From JAWLHK01 sp041690355 [NCBI: bacterium] (GTDB lineage: Bacteria; J088; JAWLBW01), in NCBI GenBank assembly GCA_041690355.1, contig JAWLHK010000021.1:1-64000 (forward strand): a stretch of 64,000 nt of DNA, written 5' to 3'. Made by a program: the position numbers and the translations under genes. The notes beneath the pieces are model-generated. The model saw nothing but the letters and a program-made list of their open reading frames with translations, was not told the DNA's origin and did no database searches. Positions 45,969-55,215 of this stretch are shown one piece after another (position 1 is the first letter of the stretch; the number at the start of each line of letters is the position of its first letter).

Positions 45969-46550
45969 ATGCCGACCGCCGTCGACCGCATCATCATTGC
46001 CGGCGCAGAGCCGATTGTCCGGTATGGCCTCACCCGCCTTCTGGCAGAGCACGGGATACCGGCCACGGCCATCGATGCACCGGCCGCGGACCTCGCCGGC
46101 CTGGACTTCTCGGGCGTCGACGTTCTGCTGCTCGCGCATCCTTGCGGAAGCGCCGATGTGAGGCCAGATGCCGAGGCGCTCGCTGCGCGGTTTCCCCGTC
46201 TGCGCATCCTTCTACACGACGACGATGCTGCGGAATCGCTTGTTCCCTCCCGCCCGACGGTGGCCCTGCTTCCCCGCTCGTCCGCCCCTGAAGCGATCGT
46301 GGCCTCGCTGCGCGAGCTTGCCGGCATTCCGGCGCCTTCTTCGGCATCGAAGCAGCGAATTTCCGGTGCGCTTTCCACCCGGGAACGAGAGATCCTGCGC
46401 CTGCTTGCCGGGGGGCGCAAACCGGTCGAGATTGCCCGCCTGATGGATCTGCGGATCGGAACGGTGACATCGCACACGCACCGCATCAAGAAGAAGCTCG
46501 GCGCGCGCTCGCTCGGCGAGCTGGTGCTGATGGGGAACCGGCTGCGGTAG
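45969..46550 (+). CDS. LuxR-type response regulator with non-canonical receiver
   Basis: A 193-residue protein. The first 120 residues have a receiver-like fold but at the phospho-acceptor position read VDVLLLAHP, without aspartate, and the usual conserved lysine is also not obvious. The C-terminal 65 residues form a LuxR/GerE HTH (LSTREREILRLLAGG, then KPVEIARLMDLRIGTVTSH, then THRIKKKLGARS). DNA binding is expected; control by phosphorylation is not. The HTH end resembles that of the broken regulator 135 bp upstream, suggesting common origin. Confidence 0.8.
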   Translation: MPTAVDRIIIAGAEPIVRYGLTRLLAEHGIPATAIDAPAADLAGLDFSGVDVLLLAHPCGSADVRPDAEALAARFPRLRILLHDDDAAESLVPSRPTVALLPRSSAPEAIVASLRELAGIPAPSSASKQRISGALSTREREILRLLAGGRKPVEIARLMDLRIGTVTSHTHRIKKKLGARSLGELVLMGNRLR

Positions 46551-46554
46551 CCGT

Positions 46555-46592
46555 CCCTTCCCTGCGACGCCCCTTCCCTGCGACGCCCTTGC
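46555..46592. repeat. Perfect 16-bp tandem duplication after the LuxR-type gene
   Basis: CCCTTCCCTGCGACGC occurs twice in direct succession (46555-46570 and 46571-46586), with a partial third copy. It begins 4 bp after the LuxR-type gene's stop codon and does not share the 7-bp period of the other arrays. Confidence 0.85.
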
Positions 46593-46664
46593 CCACTGCC
46601 GCGGCCCCCACTCCGTGCTCAAGGTTGAGAAACATTGAAGTGACCGGTACGTCAGGCCAGAACT

Positions 46665-49600
46665 TCAGAAAACGGACACCAGTGTCACGTCGCTGGCCTC
46701 GAGACGACCGTTGAACCGATGCACTACTTTCAGCGACTTGCTCAGGAAGTCGTAGTAGCTGATGTACCCTCTATCCTCGCCGTCCAGAGCCAGAGCGGTG
46801 TCGGCCTGCACATAGGAGTCGCTATCGAGGATTGCCGTCACCCATCGGCCGCTCGCATTGGTGGCGTACTTCAAGTCATCGTCGGCCGACTCGATATAGC
46901 TGATGTGGATAGCGCCCCGCGAATCGACGACGATGGAGGTGTAGAGGCCATTGAATCCGAGGCTGTCTACGACGGCCACCGTCCAGATGCCACCCTGGTT
47001 CGTAGCGTACTTGAGCTGACTGCCGTCGTTTCCCCGGTAACTGATATGAACGGCTCCCTGGGCGTCGAGGGCGAGCGAAGAATACATGCCGGAGTTCGAG
47101 TCGACCGTGACGACAGACCATGTGCCGTCCGAATTCTGTGCGTATTTCAGACTGCTCGCGCTATAGAAACTGAGGTGGGCGACATCATTCGCATCAATCC
47201 CCAACGAAGGGCGGTTGTTCCACCACGACGCTACCGTCTCGACTTGCCAGAGGCCACCGGCCTGCCGGGCATACTTGACCTGCAGGTTCGTGCGATCGAC
47301 GTAGGCAATGTGAACGTCGCCGGCCGAGTCGAACGCCATCGAAGAAAATTCGCCCACGTCCCCCACGTCATCGACAGTTTCAATCTCCCAGAAGCCTGAC
47401 ACGTTCCTTGCGTATTTCAGGCTGGTGTTCGACGTGTCGTAGTAGGAAATGTGCGGATTGCCTCCCGCGTCCAAACGGAGCGACGTATGTTGTCCGACGC
47501 TGCCCGGCGAGTCGATGGTCGCAATCGACCATCCCTGCGTTGCCCCGGCAGGATAGCCTTCGGCGTACTTGAGGTCCTGCGCATCTTCATGGTAGTAGCT
47601 GACGTGGCTTCTCCCCTCTGCATCGACGGAGAGCGACGAGTATGTGCCGGCCCGGCCCGACAGGCTGAACCCGTCTACCGTTTCGGAATGAAGCGAGCTC
47701 TCGACCAGGACTACGTATTTCAGATATCGGTTGGTGGAATCCTGGTACGCGATATGCACGTCGCCGTACCGGGACACGGCCAATGAGGTGAAAAACCCGA
47801 CGCTTCCGGCAGAGTCGAGGGTCGAAACGCTGAATGAGCCGCCGGCATTCGTCGCGTACTTGAGATCCGCCCCCGCGGCCGTGTAGTAGCTGATGTGCAC
47901 ATGACCTTCGCCATCCAGGCCCAGCGACGAGTACCACCCGTTATTTCCGCCATCGACTTCGACCGAACTCCATCCGCCCCCCGCATTGGTTCCGTACCGG
48001 AGCCTGGGGCCGAAGACGCTGTAGCTGATGTGGATCTTATCCTGTGCATCGACCACGAGCGAGCTATGCTGCCCCACCAGCGAGCCGCTCTCGAGCGTAC
48101 TGACACTCCAGGTGCCGGCGGCCCGGTAAGCATACTTCAGACCGCCGTTCGTCACGTCGTAGTAACTGATATGGGGCTCGCCCGAAGAGTCGAGCGCGAT
48201 GGACGTATACCGGCCGACATCGGCGATCGTCGCGTCGACAGCTGTGGTCACCCACACGCCGCTTTCGATCGTCGCGTACTTCAGGTCACCGTTCGTCACG
48301 TCATAGTAGCTGACGTGAGGAATACCGGAGGCATCGACGGCGATATCCGTATACTGGCCGACGTTCTCAACCACGTTATCAACCGTCGTGGGCACCCAGC
48401 CCCCCGATTGATTGGTGGCATATTTCAGGTTGCCGTTGGTGGAATCGTAGTAGCTGATATGGCTCTTGCCCGTGTTGTCGACGGCAATCGAAGCGTACTT
48501 GCCGACCTGCCCGGCTTCGATATACGTCGTCTCCCATGCACCACCCGAATCGGTGCCGTACACCAGGCCGCCCGACAGATACTCGTGATAGGCCACGTGC
48601 GCGCCACCCACGGCATCCAGCCCGAGCGACATGAACTCGGGCATGTGGCTCGACGACGACTCGACCGCGATCCGTTCGCTGAGTCTAAGCGGCACGGTGC
48701 TCAACTGCACCAGTGAATTGTCCTGATTCGCCACCCTGAAGAGGAGTTTTTCATTGAAGCGCCGTGCACCGGGCGGCGTCCGTACCCATGACGTCGCGTT
48801 GGAGAGCAGCTGTTCGGTATGCGTCACGCCGGTTACGTCATCGTACTGGTATTCACCGACGATGCTGAACGTGCCCGTACCGACGAGAAAGTCGTACTGG
48901 GTGAGGCCGTCGGCGCGCCGCGTCCACGTGACGGTCGTTATCGGGCTGTTGGGCTGTGCGCTCGCGATGATCGACCAGTCTGATGCGTTGCCATAGGCAT
49001 CGATGGCCCGCGCGCGATAGTTATGCTTGAAGCCGGGCTGCGTGACACTGTCGACATAGGTCACCTGAGGGGGCACGAGAGAGGCCAGCAGCCCGAAATT
49101 CTGGTCCTTTCCGTTGACGAATCGCATGAGCTCGACTCGGCTCGCACCCGAAACCAGGCCCCAGCTCAGCTCTACCGTATTCGCACTCAGGGCAAACCCG
49201 TCGCCGTCGACGTCAATGACCTGCAAGGCAGGCGCGTTCGGCGGCGTCTGATCGAGAACGATGCTTCCGCTCGCCACCACTTCATTCCTTGCGCGGTCGC
49301 GTACCGCCATGAAGACGCTCTTCGTTCCATCCCCGTCGGGCAGGTACCAGTCGAATGACGACGCGATTGGCTCCCACGACGCGCCCGTGAAGCTGGCCAG
49401 GTTGCTGACCCGCATTTCAACGGCATCCGTCAGATCGACGCCGAGCACGGTCACGGTTACGGCCCGGCTCGCTGTCGTACCCGTGAGACCGTCGTGCCCC
49501 TGCAGGCTTACCGTAAAGGGATCAACCTGCGTATCCAAGGTGACCGTTCGCGCATAGCACGCGCTCTCGCTTCCAGCATCGTTCGCATACTGAACCGAGA

Positions 49601-52600
49601 TCGTCTTTTCTCCGTCGCCGCCGGACAGCGTCATGCTCCTTGTCGTCGTATACGCTTCGGGAACGAACGCGCAACCGCCCCCCTCTCCGACCTTGGCCTG
49701 GGTGGCGCCCGAAGAGCTGAGCTGCAGCGTAATCGCCGTGCTGTTGACCCATTCGCCCTCCAGAATCGTGAACCCACCGGCGATAGACGTCTGCGGAATA
49801 CTGGTGTCGAGCACAAGCGTGGCCTTGGTTACCGGACCGGCATTGCCGAGGGTGTCAAAGTAACGGAGGTAGACATCGTGAAAGCCGTCGTCGGCATTGA
49901 CGAGCGAATACGCAAAATCCGAAAGCGTGCATCCCATGACGGTGCCCGTCGGCGCGATAAAACCGAGGTCTTCGGAGAGTTCGGCGTAATCGCAGTCTGC
50001 GGCCAGCGTGCTGGAGGCGATCGTGAGGTTCGCCGTATTTGAATATCCTGGCTTGGCTTCTGCATTTCCGCGGACGGTAAAGATTCTGGGGGTCGGCCCC
50101 GTGCGATCAAGCGTGACCGCTGTTGCGTAACAATTTGCGCTCTCATTCAAGGCGCCGTCGCGGAAGCGGACGCTGATCCAGCTCTCGCCCTCGAGCGACG
50201 GAATGCTCCACAACGTCTGGGGCGACGCCTCAACCCAATTTCCCCCGGCACACGAGTCGCCATTGGAAATCTTCATGTGAGTCGTGTCGGCAGCATACGT
50301 GAGGTCGACCCCGACAAGCGTATCCTTGGTGCGCGAAACGCCGATCGAGACGGTTCCCGTCGGCCCCAGCGTATCATACGTAATCGTATCGAAGACCGGC
50401 GTCGACACGAGCCCGCCCTGGTCGACAGCCTGCAGCCATACGGTCTTCTGGCTTTCGAGACCCGGGCCGGTCGGTTCGGCAAGCGTCCAGATCTTCGTGG
50501 CCTCGTACGCCACGACATCCGTCGTCGCGAGCGCCGCCTCGGAGTTTGCAATACGTATGCCGGCGAGTCCGCTGCCGCCGTCGCTTGCCGACAGCGAAAG
50601 CGTCACCACGCTAGCGGATGTCCTGGCAGCGCCCTGATTGACGACGATGGCGCCGACTGGGTGCTGCGTATCGAGGATGATGGACTGGCTGAGTGCGACG
50701 CTTTCGTTACCCGCCGGATCGCGCAGTTGCAGATACACGGCTTTGGCGCCGTCCCCCACTGAAAGATCAAAACTGCGGGGAGACACGTGCGGCTCCCACC
50801 CCGACCCCTCGAAGTCGCTCCGTTCGCTGATGCGCATCTCGGCTTCCGGCTCATTGGTTCCGATGGTGAGCGTCACCGCTGTACTGCTGGTCGCGAAGCT
50901 CCCCCCATTGATGGCCAGGCTGTTATTGCCCGGGGCAATCGAATCGAATGTGATGCCGTCGGAGATAAAATTCGTGACCCAACCGGCCTCGTCCTGGAAC
51001 CGGGCGTAAACGGTCTTGGGCCCCTGCCCATTCGAGAGTACAAACGGCTTCGCAGCGGCGAATGGCTCCCAGCTCACGCCTGTGAAGCCGTTGTCCTCGC
51101 TGACCTGCATCAGTGACGCCCCCGTGGCAGTCAGGCTGAGCACGACCGTCTGCTCCCTTGTATACCCCTGACCGTTCGCGACGACGATACCCCCACCGGT
51201 CGGCGCTTCGCGGTCGAGAATGATCTCGTCACGGACGGCATCTTCCTCATTCCGTGCGGCATCGCGATACTTCACGTACACGGCCTTGATGCCATCCGTC
51301 CCGGGCAAGGGGTAACCCCTCTGGGTTGCAAACGGCTCCCAGGCGCCGAAGTTGACGCCATCGTCACTGAAACTCATCTCCGCAGCGCCGATCGCAGCCA
51401 GACTCAACGTAACCGTCGATGTTCGGGAATACTGGGCGCCATCATTGATCAGAATCTGCGGCGCCTCAGGCGCAATCCGGTCGATCTGTACCGTGTCGGC
51501 GACCGTCGCGCTCCAGTTTCCCGCCCCATCCTGAATTCTGGCATATAGGGTGCGTATGCCGTCCGGGCCCGAGAAGGTATAGGTTGTCACACCCGTCATC
51601 GCAAAGCGCACAGGATTCGAAAAGGCCGCGTTTTCGCTCAGTTCGGCCCAGCTTGCCCCCGTCGCCGTCAACGCGACGCTGACCGCCGCGTCGTTCGTCA
51701 ATTCCTCGCCGTCGGCCAGACTGATCGAGACGCCGGTCGGCCCCTGTGTATCAACGAACACCAGAAGCGGTCCGGCGTCGACGACGTGGCCGACGGCGTC
51801 ACGCACCTGGGCGTAGATGAGTCGATTCTCACCGGCGGGGTCGCTCGCCGCCGGTACCTCCCAGGCACGGGTCGGGCTGTAGGTTTCCCAGGCCGCGCCC
51901 GTGTACCCGGCATTGTTCGAAAGGCGCATTTGGAGCGGGCTCACCGCATCCTCGGCCTCCAGGCGCAAGCGGATCGTGGTGGTGTTTATCGTCGTAACGG
52001 GGTTACCCAGAGAGTCTTCGGCGCGGAAGAAATTCACCGCCGGGGGATTCAGGTCAACGATGATCGAATCGCTCACGGCCGTACCGAAGTTGCCCGCCCG
52101 ATCGCCGAATTTCACGTAGATCGTTCTGGGGCCCTCGCCCCCCGTAAACGGATGGACAAGCCCGGTCTGGTATGCCTGCGGCACCGCTCCCGAAAAATCA
52201 TTCGACTCCGAGAGCATCATCCACTGTACGCCGCTCGTATCGTCTATGGCCGAGAGTTGAAGCGCGAGATTGCTCGAGGCGACATAGTCGGCGCCGTTAT
52301 GAATCACGACCGAACCATATCCCGGCCCGGTACGATCCAGCACATACGAGTCGCTGACCGGTATCGTCTCCAGACCGCTCGTCTTACGGAACTTGGCGTA
52401 CAGGACCTTCGTGCCGTCGGGGCCGCTGAAGGAGACCGTTCTGGTCGGCGCGACGGCCTCCCAGGTCGCGCCCGAGAAATACGGGGCGGTCGAAAGCATC
52501 ATCTCGTCGACGTACGCCGCCCCCAGATTCACCTGCACCGTCGTGGCCGACGTGACCGAAGCCTGAATGTCGACGTACGGGGACGAAGGGACCTTCGTAT

Positions 52601-54152
52601 CGAGCGTGATGGTCTGCTCGGCAAGCTCCAGGAAGTTGCCTGCGTCGTCGGCAACCCGCGCGAAGAGACGCTTCGGACCGTCGCCCGGCGACAGCAGGAA
52701 CGACTTCGCCGGGGCGTAGGAGAGCCAGGGCGTTCCATCGAACGCGCTGTCTTCGCTCACCATCAGCCGCGTGGCGCCCGAGACGTTGAAAGAGAGGGTC
52801 ACCAGCGTCGAACTCGTGGCCGCGCTGCCGCCGTTGACGAGGAACGGACTGCTCCCGGGTACGGGAGCCTGGGTATCGACTGTAACCGCCAGAGTGTACA
52901 TCGCGCTTGGGTTACCGGCTGCATCGCGTACCCAGAGGTAGCGTATGTAAGCGCCGTCACTGCCCAAGGGTACCTGCAGCGTCGGCTGAAACGGCAGCGT
53001 CGCGGCCGTCGCCAGGTCGCTCGTCCCCCCCAGGCGGATATCGGCGACGCCCGACCCGGGGTCGACGGCGGCGAGATTCACGAGCACATAATCGCGCGTA
53101 ACCGAACCATTGTTGAAGAGCGGCATCACGACCACCGGCGACGGCGGGGTTGCGTCGTAGAAGATACTTTTCGTGAGCAGCCGCGAGCGGTCGCCGTTCG
53201 CACCGATGTAGGCGACGCAAACCGTCTTCAAGCCTTCGTCAGTCCCGAGCGACCAGATCTTCTCCGCCTGATAGGGCTCGGGATCGTCCAGTACGCATCC
53301 GGCGGCAGTACCGTCGCTCGACGAACCGATCTGCATCGTTTCGGCGTTGATGCCGGTCAGCTCCAGGTTGACCTGCGCCGTGGCCGTAAAGCGTTCGTCC
53401 GGGGCGCCATCAAACCGCGAACCAATGACGCCGAACAGGCCGGTGACCGGACTCAGCACCACCGGCTCGAGAACGACCCGCCCGCTACCGGTCACCTGTA
53501 CGTTCGAAATCGTCACGCCCGGCAGCCCGGCACCCGCGGCCACCAGGTCGTAGACCCCCGCCGGAACGTCCGAGAACCGGTACGAGCCGTCATCGCCCGA
53601 CACTGTCTGCATCTCGACGGTCGCCGCTTGCGTAACGTCTGCGGCGGCGGGCGCATACCGCGGCGAAGAAGCCGCGGCCGAGCGGATGGAGCCCGTTTTA
53701 CGCAGTGTGAGCGATGCGCCCCCTGAGCTCACCCGTTCGTCCTGTTCGACCCGTTCAATCAGGGCCGACCCCAGAACATCGGCGCGTAACGCCCGCAGGG
53801 TGACCGGGCCGACCGCGACGTCCTCACCGATGCCGACGGTGATCGTCTGCGTGGCCGGCTCGAAATAGCGCGTGCGCATGCTGAGCCGGTAGGTGCCCGG
53901 CACGACCCCCGTCAGCTTCGCAACGCCCTGTGCGTCGGTATCGACACTGTAGGTTCGATCGCCATTCTGAACCTCGACCGTAATCTGTGCGTGATCCGAT
54001 TCTCCCTCGAGGGCCACGCGCGCATCCAGCGTCGCTCTGGCTTGCTTTTCGTCGGGTGATTTCGGGTCGAAAGGACCTTCGTGCGGAAGTTCCGTAGAGC
54101 ACGCGGCGAGGCCAAATGCCAGCACCAGGCAAAGTGAACGAGTTCGGACCAT
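46665..54152 (-). CDS. Giant lipoprotein with Ig-like repeats and two predicted beta-propellers
   Basis: A 2495-residue secreted lipoprotein: signal peptide with lipobox LAAC (Cys18), preceded by a strong GGAGGGG ribosome site. Order: carboxypeptidase-regulatory-like beta-sandwich modules (to about residue 240); roughly fifteen Ig-like repeats of about 90 residues, with a recurring VTLSLTATGA ... MQVSEDNGFTG ... GPKTVYARFQD pattern; one fibronectin-III-like module; then fourteen repeats of about 45 residues with 'SIAVDNTGKSHISYYD ... LKYATN' in the last 650 residues. Fourteen repeats would build two seven-bladed propellers. No catalytic motif is seen. It is probably surface exposed, with adhesive or ligand-binding roles. 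Confidence 0.85.
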   Translation of the reverse strand: MVRTRSLCLVLAFGLAACSTELPHEGPFDPKSPDEKQARATLDARVALEGESDHAQITVEVQNGDRTYSVDTDAQGVAKLTGVVPGTYRLSMRTRYFEPATQTITVGIGEDVAVGPVTLRALRADVLGSALIERVEQDERVSSGGASLTLRKTGSIRSAAASSPRYAPAAADVTQAATVEMQTVSGDDGSYRFSDVPAGVYDLVAAGAGLPGVTISNVQVTGSGRVVLEPVVLSPVTGLFGVIGSRFDGAPDERFTATAQVNLELTGINAETMQIGSSSDGTAAGCVLDDPEPYQAEKIWSLGTDEGLKTVCVAYIGANGDRSRLLTKSIFYDATPPSPVVVMPLFNNGSVTRDYVLVNLAAVDPGSGVADIRLGGTSDLATAATLPFQPTLQVPLGSDGAYIRYLWVRDAAGNPSAMYTLAVTVDTQAPVPGSSPFLVNGGSAATSSTLVTLSFNVSGATRLMVSEDSAFDGTPWLSYAPAKSFLLSPGDGPKRLFARVADDAGNFLELAEQTITLDTKVPSSPYVDIQASVTSATTVQVNLGAAYVDEMMLSTAPYFSGATWEAVAPTRTVSFSGPDGTKVLYAKFRKTSGLETIPVSDSYVLDRTGPGYGSVVIHNGADYVASSNLALQLSAIDDTSGVQWMMLSESNDFSGAVPQAYQTGLVHPFTGGEGPRTIYVKFGDRAGNFGTAVSDSIIVDLNPPAVNFFRAEDSLGNPVTTINTTTIRLRLEAEDAVSPLQMRLSNNAGYTGAAWETYSPTRAWEVPAASDPAGENRLIYAQVRDAVGHVVDAGPLLVFVDTQGPTGVSISLADGEELTNDAAVSVALTATGASWAELSENAAFSNPVRFAMTGVTTYTFSGPDGIRTLYARIQDGAGNWSATVADTVQIDRIAPEAPQILINDGAQYSRTSTVTLSLAAIGAAEMSFSDDGVNFGAWEPFATQRGYPLPGTDGIKAVYVKYRDAARNEEDAVRDEIILDREAPTGGGIVVANGQGYTREQTVVLSLTATGASLMQVSEDNGFTGVSWEPFAAAKPFVLSNGQGPKTVYARFQDEAGWVTNFISDGITFDSIAPGNNSLAINGGSFATSSTAVTLTIGTNEPEAEMRISERSDFEGSGWEPHVSPRSFDLSVGDGAKAVYLQLRDPAGNESVALSQSIILDTQHPVGAIVVNQGAARTSASVVTLSLSASDGGSGLAGIRIANSEAALATTDVVAYEATKIWTLAEPTGPGLESQKTVWLQAVDQGGLVSTPVFDTITYDTLGPTGTVSIGVSRTKDTLVGVDLTYAADTTHMKISNGDSCAGGNWVEASPQTLWSIPSLEGESWISVRFRDGALNESANCYATAVTLDRTGPTPRIFTVRGNAEAKPGYSNTANLTIASSTLAADCDYAELSEDLGFIAPTGTVMGCTLSDFAYSLVNADDGFHDVYLRYFDTLGNAGPVTKATLVLDTSIPQTSIAGGFTILEGEWVNSTAITLQLSSSGATQAKVGEGGGCAFVPEAYTTTRSMTLSGGDGEKTISVQYANDAGSESACYARTVTLDTQVDPFTVSLQGHDGLTGTTASRAVTVTVLGVDLTDAVEMRVSNLASFTGASWEPIASSFDWYLPDGDGTKSVFMAVRDRARNEVVASGSIVLDQTPPNAPALQVIDVDGDGFALSANTVELSWGLVSGASRVELMRFVNGKDQNFGLLASLVPPQVTYVDSVTQPGFKHNYRARAIDAYGNASDWSIIASAQPNSPITTVTWTRRADGLTQYDFLVGTGTFSIVGEYQYDDVTGVTHTEQLLSNATSWVRTPPGARRFNEKLLFRVANQDNSLVQLSTVPLRLSERIAVESSSSHMPEFMSLGLDAVGGAHVAYHEYLSGGLVYGTDSGGAWETTYIEAGQVGKYASIAVDNTGKSHISYYDSTNGNLKYATNQSGGWVPTTVDNVVENVGQYTDIAVDASGIPHVSYYDVTNGDLKYATIESGVWVTTAVDATIADVGRYTSIALDSSGEPHISYYDVTNGGLKYAYRAAGTWSVSTLESGSLVGQHSSLVVDAQDKIHISYSVFGPRLRYGTNAGGGWSSVEVDGGNNGWYSSLGLDGEGHVHISYYTAAGADLKYATNAGGSFSVSTLDSAGSVGFFTSLAVSRYGDVHIAYQDSTNRYLKYVVLVESSLHSETVDGFSLSGRAGTYSSLSVDAEGRSHVSYYHEDAQDLKYAEGYPAGATQGWSIATIDSPGSVGQHTSLRLDAGGNPHISYYDTSNTSLKYARNVSGFWEIETVDDVGDVGEFSSMAFDSAGDVHIAYVDRTNLQVKYARQAGGLWQVETVASWWNNRPSLGIDANDVAHLSFYSASSLKYAQNSDGTWSVVTVDSNSGMYSSLALDAQGAVHISYRGNDGSQLKYATNQGGIWTVAVVDSLGFNGLYTSIVVDSRGAIHISYIESADDDLKYATNASGRWVTAILDSDSYVQADTALALDGEDRGYISYYDFLSKSLKVVHRFNGRLEASDVTLVSVF

Positions 54153-54180
54153 GGCCCCTCCGGTGAGTAATCAAAAAACT

Positions 54181-54209
54181 ACTCTAGTCGATCAGGGGAT
54201 GGAGGGCAA
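54181..54209 (-). promoter_or_regulatory. Promoter of the giant lipoprotein gene
   Basis: On the minus strand TTGCCC (54209-54204) and TAGAGT (54186-54181) are separated by 17 bp, about 30 bp before the ATG. The remainder of the 202-bp gap (54153-54354) shows nothing else I can support. Confidence 0.45.
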
Positions 54210-54354
54210 ATACGCCCACGGAGAATATGGCCGGCCGTGGCGGCTGCATGGGCTCGGGCGCACGGAGTGTCCTATGTTCCCGAAGCGACGAGTCTCCGCC
54301 TGAAACGCCTCGACTTCACCGGGGATCACCGCGAGCCTCTTGTGGCCGCGCAGC

Positions 54355-54909
54355 TCAGAAGCTCGATCCCGGCTCCTCGAGAAAGCGCAGTTCTTCGGCG
54401 GTCGACTCGCGCCCCAGAATCCGGTTCCGGTGCGGATACCGGCCAAAGCGATCGATGATCGCCTTGTGGCGCAGCTCGAAGTCGTAGCTCTCCGCCGGCG
54501 TGTGCACGCGGAACAGTTCCGCGGCCTGCGCGTGGATCGCCCGCGACTCGCTGTGCATGTAGGGCATAAGTAGAAAGCCGCGTTCCATTTCCGTCAGCGC
54601 GTCGAGCGCCCCCGCCGCCACCGCCTCCTGGGCCAGCACGAGCGCCATCGGGTCGTGGGCGAAGGCCAGCGGCGTGTTCCGGTGGATGTTCCGCGAGAGC
54701 TGGTCGAGCAGGAGAATTTCGGCCAGGCGGCCCCGCGGCGTCGACCGCCACGCATACAGTTCCCCCTGGGCCGCCGCCCCGTGCAGACCGCCGAACCGCG
54801 TGCGGATCCGCGCATCCAGCTGCGGATCGGCCGTCCACCAGGCCGCAGGGTCGACTTCGTCGAACCAGAAGGTGAGCACGGAGTCGGGCATGGGTTGGTC
54901 AGGGGGCAT
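54355..54909 (-). CDS. DUF924 family protein
   Basis: A 184-residue alpha-helical protein of the DUF924 family (TPR-like fold, unknown role). It shows the diagnostic VLTFWFDEVDPAAWW start, LILLDQLSRNIHR (as LLLDQLSRNIHRNTPLAF), GFLLMPYMHSES and HKAIIDRFGRYPHRNRILGR. The first ATG at 54909 lies 5 bp after the stop of a VOC fragment; an internal ATG six codons later is an alternative. Such small genes are frequent among integron cassettes and other mobile cargo. Confidence 0.88.
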   Translation of the reverse strand: MPPDQPMPDSVLTFWFDEVDPAAWWTADPQLDARIRTRFGGLHGAAAQGELYAWRSTPRGRLAEILLLDQLSRNIHRNTPLAFAHDPMALVLAQEAVAAGALDALTEMERGFLLMPYMHSESRAIHAQAAELFRVHTPAESYDFELRHKAIIDRFGRYPHRNRILGRESTAEELRFLEEPGSSF

Positions 54910-54914
54910 TACGC

Positions 54915-55031
54915 CTAGGCCTCGTTGTAGGCTCGTTCGAGCACTTCGGGGTTTGGAAACGTCGCGGTATAGAACTCGATCGCCGCTTCGAGCTGGCCGT
55001 TGAACATGAGAAAAGGGGTCACTTTGTTCAT
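54915..55031 (-). pseudogene. Truncated VOC (glyoxalase/PhnB-like) gene
   Basis: A 38-codon frame encodes only the N-terminal strand-helix of a PhnB/VOC protein (KVTPFLMFNGQLEAAIEFYT, then FPNPEVLERAYNE) and then stops. The family length is 120-160 residues, so the gene has lost most of its sequence. The DUF924 gene begins 5 bp downstream, which places a deletion junction here. Confidence 0.7.
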
Positions 55032-55067
55032 GGGAGTTTCTCCGCTGTGAGGGCGATGCACTTCTCC

Positions 55068-55160
55068 GCCCAACTCCGACGGTGACCGGCGGCAACCAGG
55101 TTCACCCCTTTGGTAGATGAGACCGCTTTGGTTGGCCTCCGGTCGAGTTGGTGTTAGGTG
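55068..55160. repeat. Large imperfect inverted repeat upstream of the VOC fragment
   Basis: CCAACTCCGAC at the left pairs with GTCGAGTTGG at the right with one bulged C, and an inner CGGCGGCAACCA pairs imperfectly with TGGTTGGCCTCCG. GTTAGGT lies just beyond the right arm. It resembles an integron attC site in size and bulge, but the core sites do not align with the stem correctly, so it is recorded only as a hairpin. The rest of the 184-bp gap is unremarkable. Confidence 0.5.
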
Positions 55161-55215
55161 CGGTGAGCCACGGGCCGGTTCTTCACGAACACTTTTGCTT
55201 CCGCTTCCTTCACCC

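Noticed and set aside
55068-55160. Second attC site next to the VOC fragment and DUF924 gene
   Set aside because: The hairpin and a nearby GTTAGGT are suggestive, but the AAC of the left core is already inside the stem and does not pair with GTTAGGT, and the site is on the wrong side of both genes for their strand. It is kept only as an inverted repeat.
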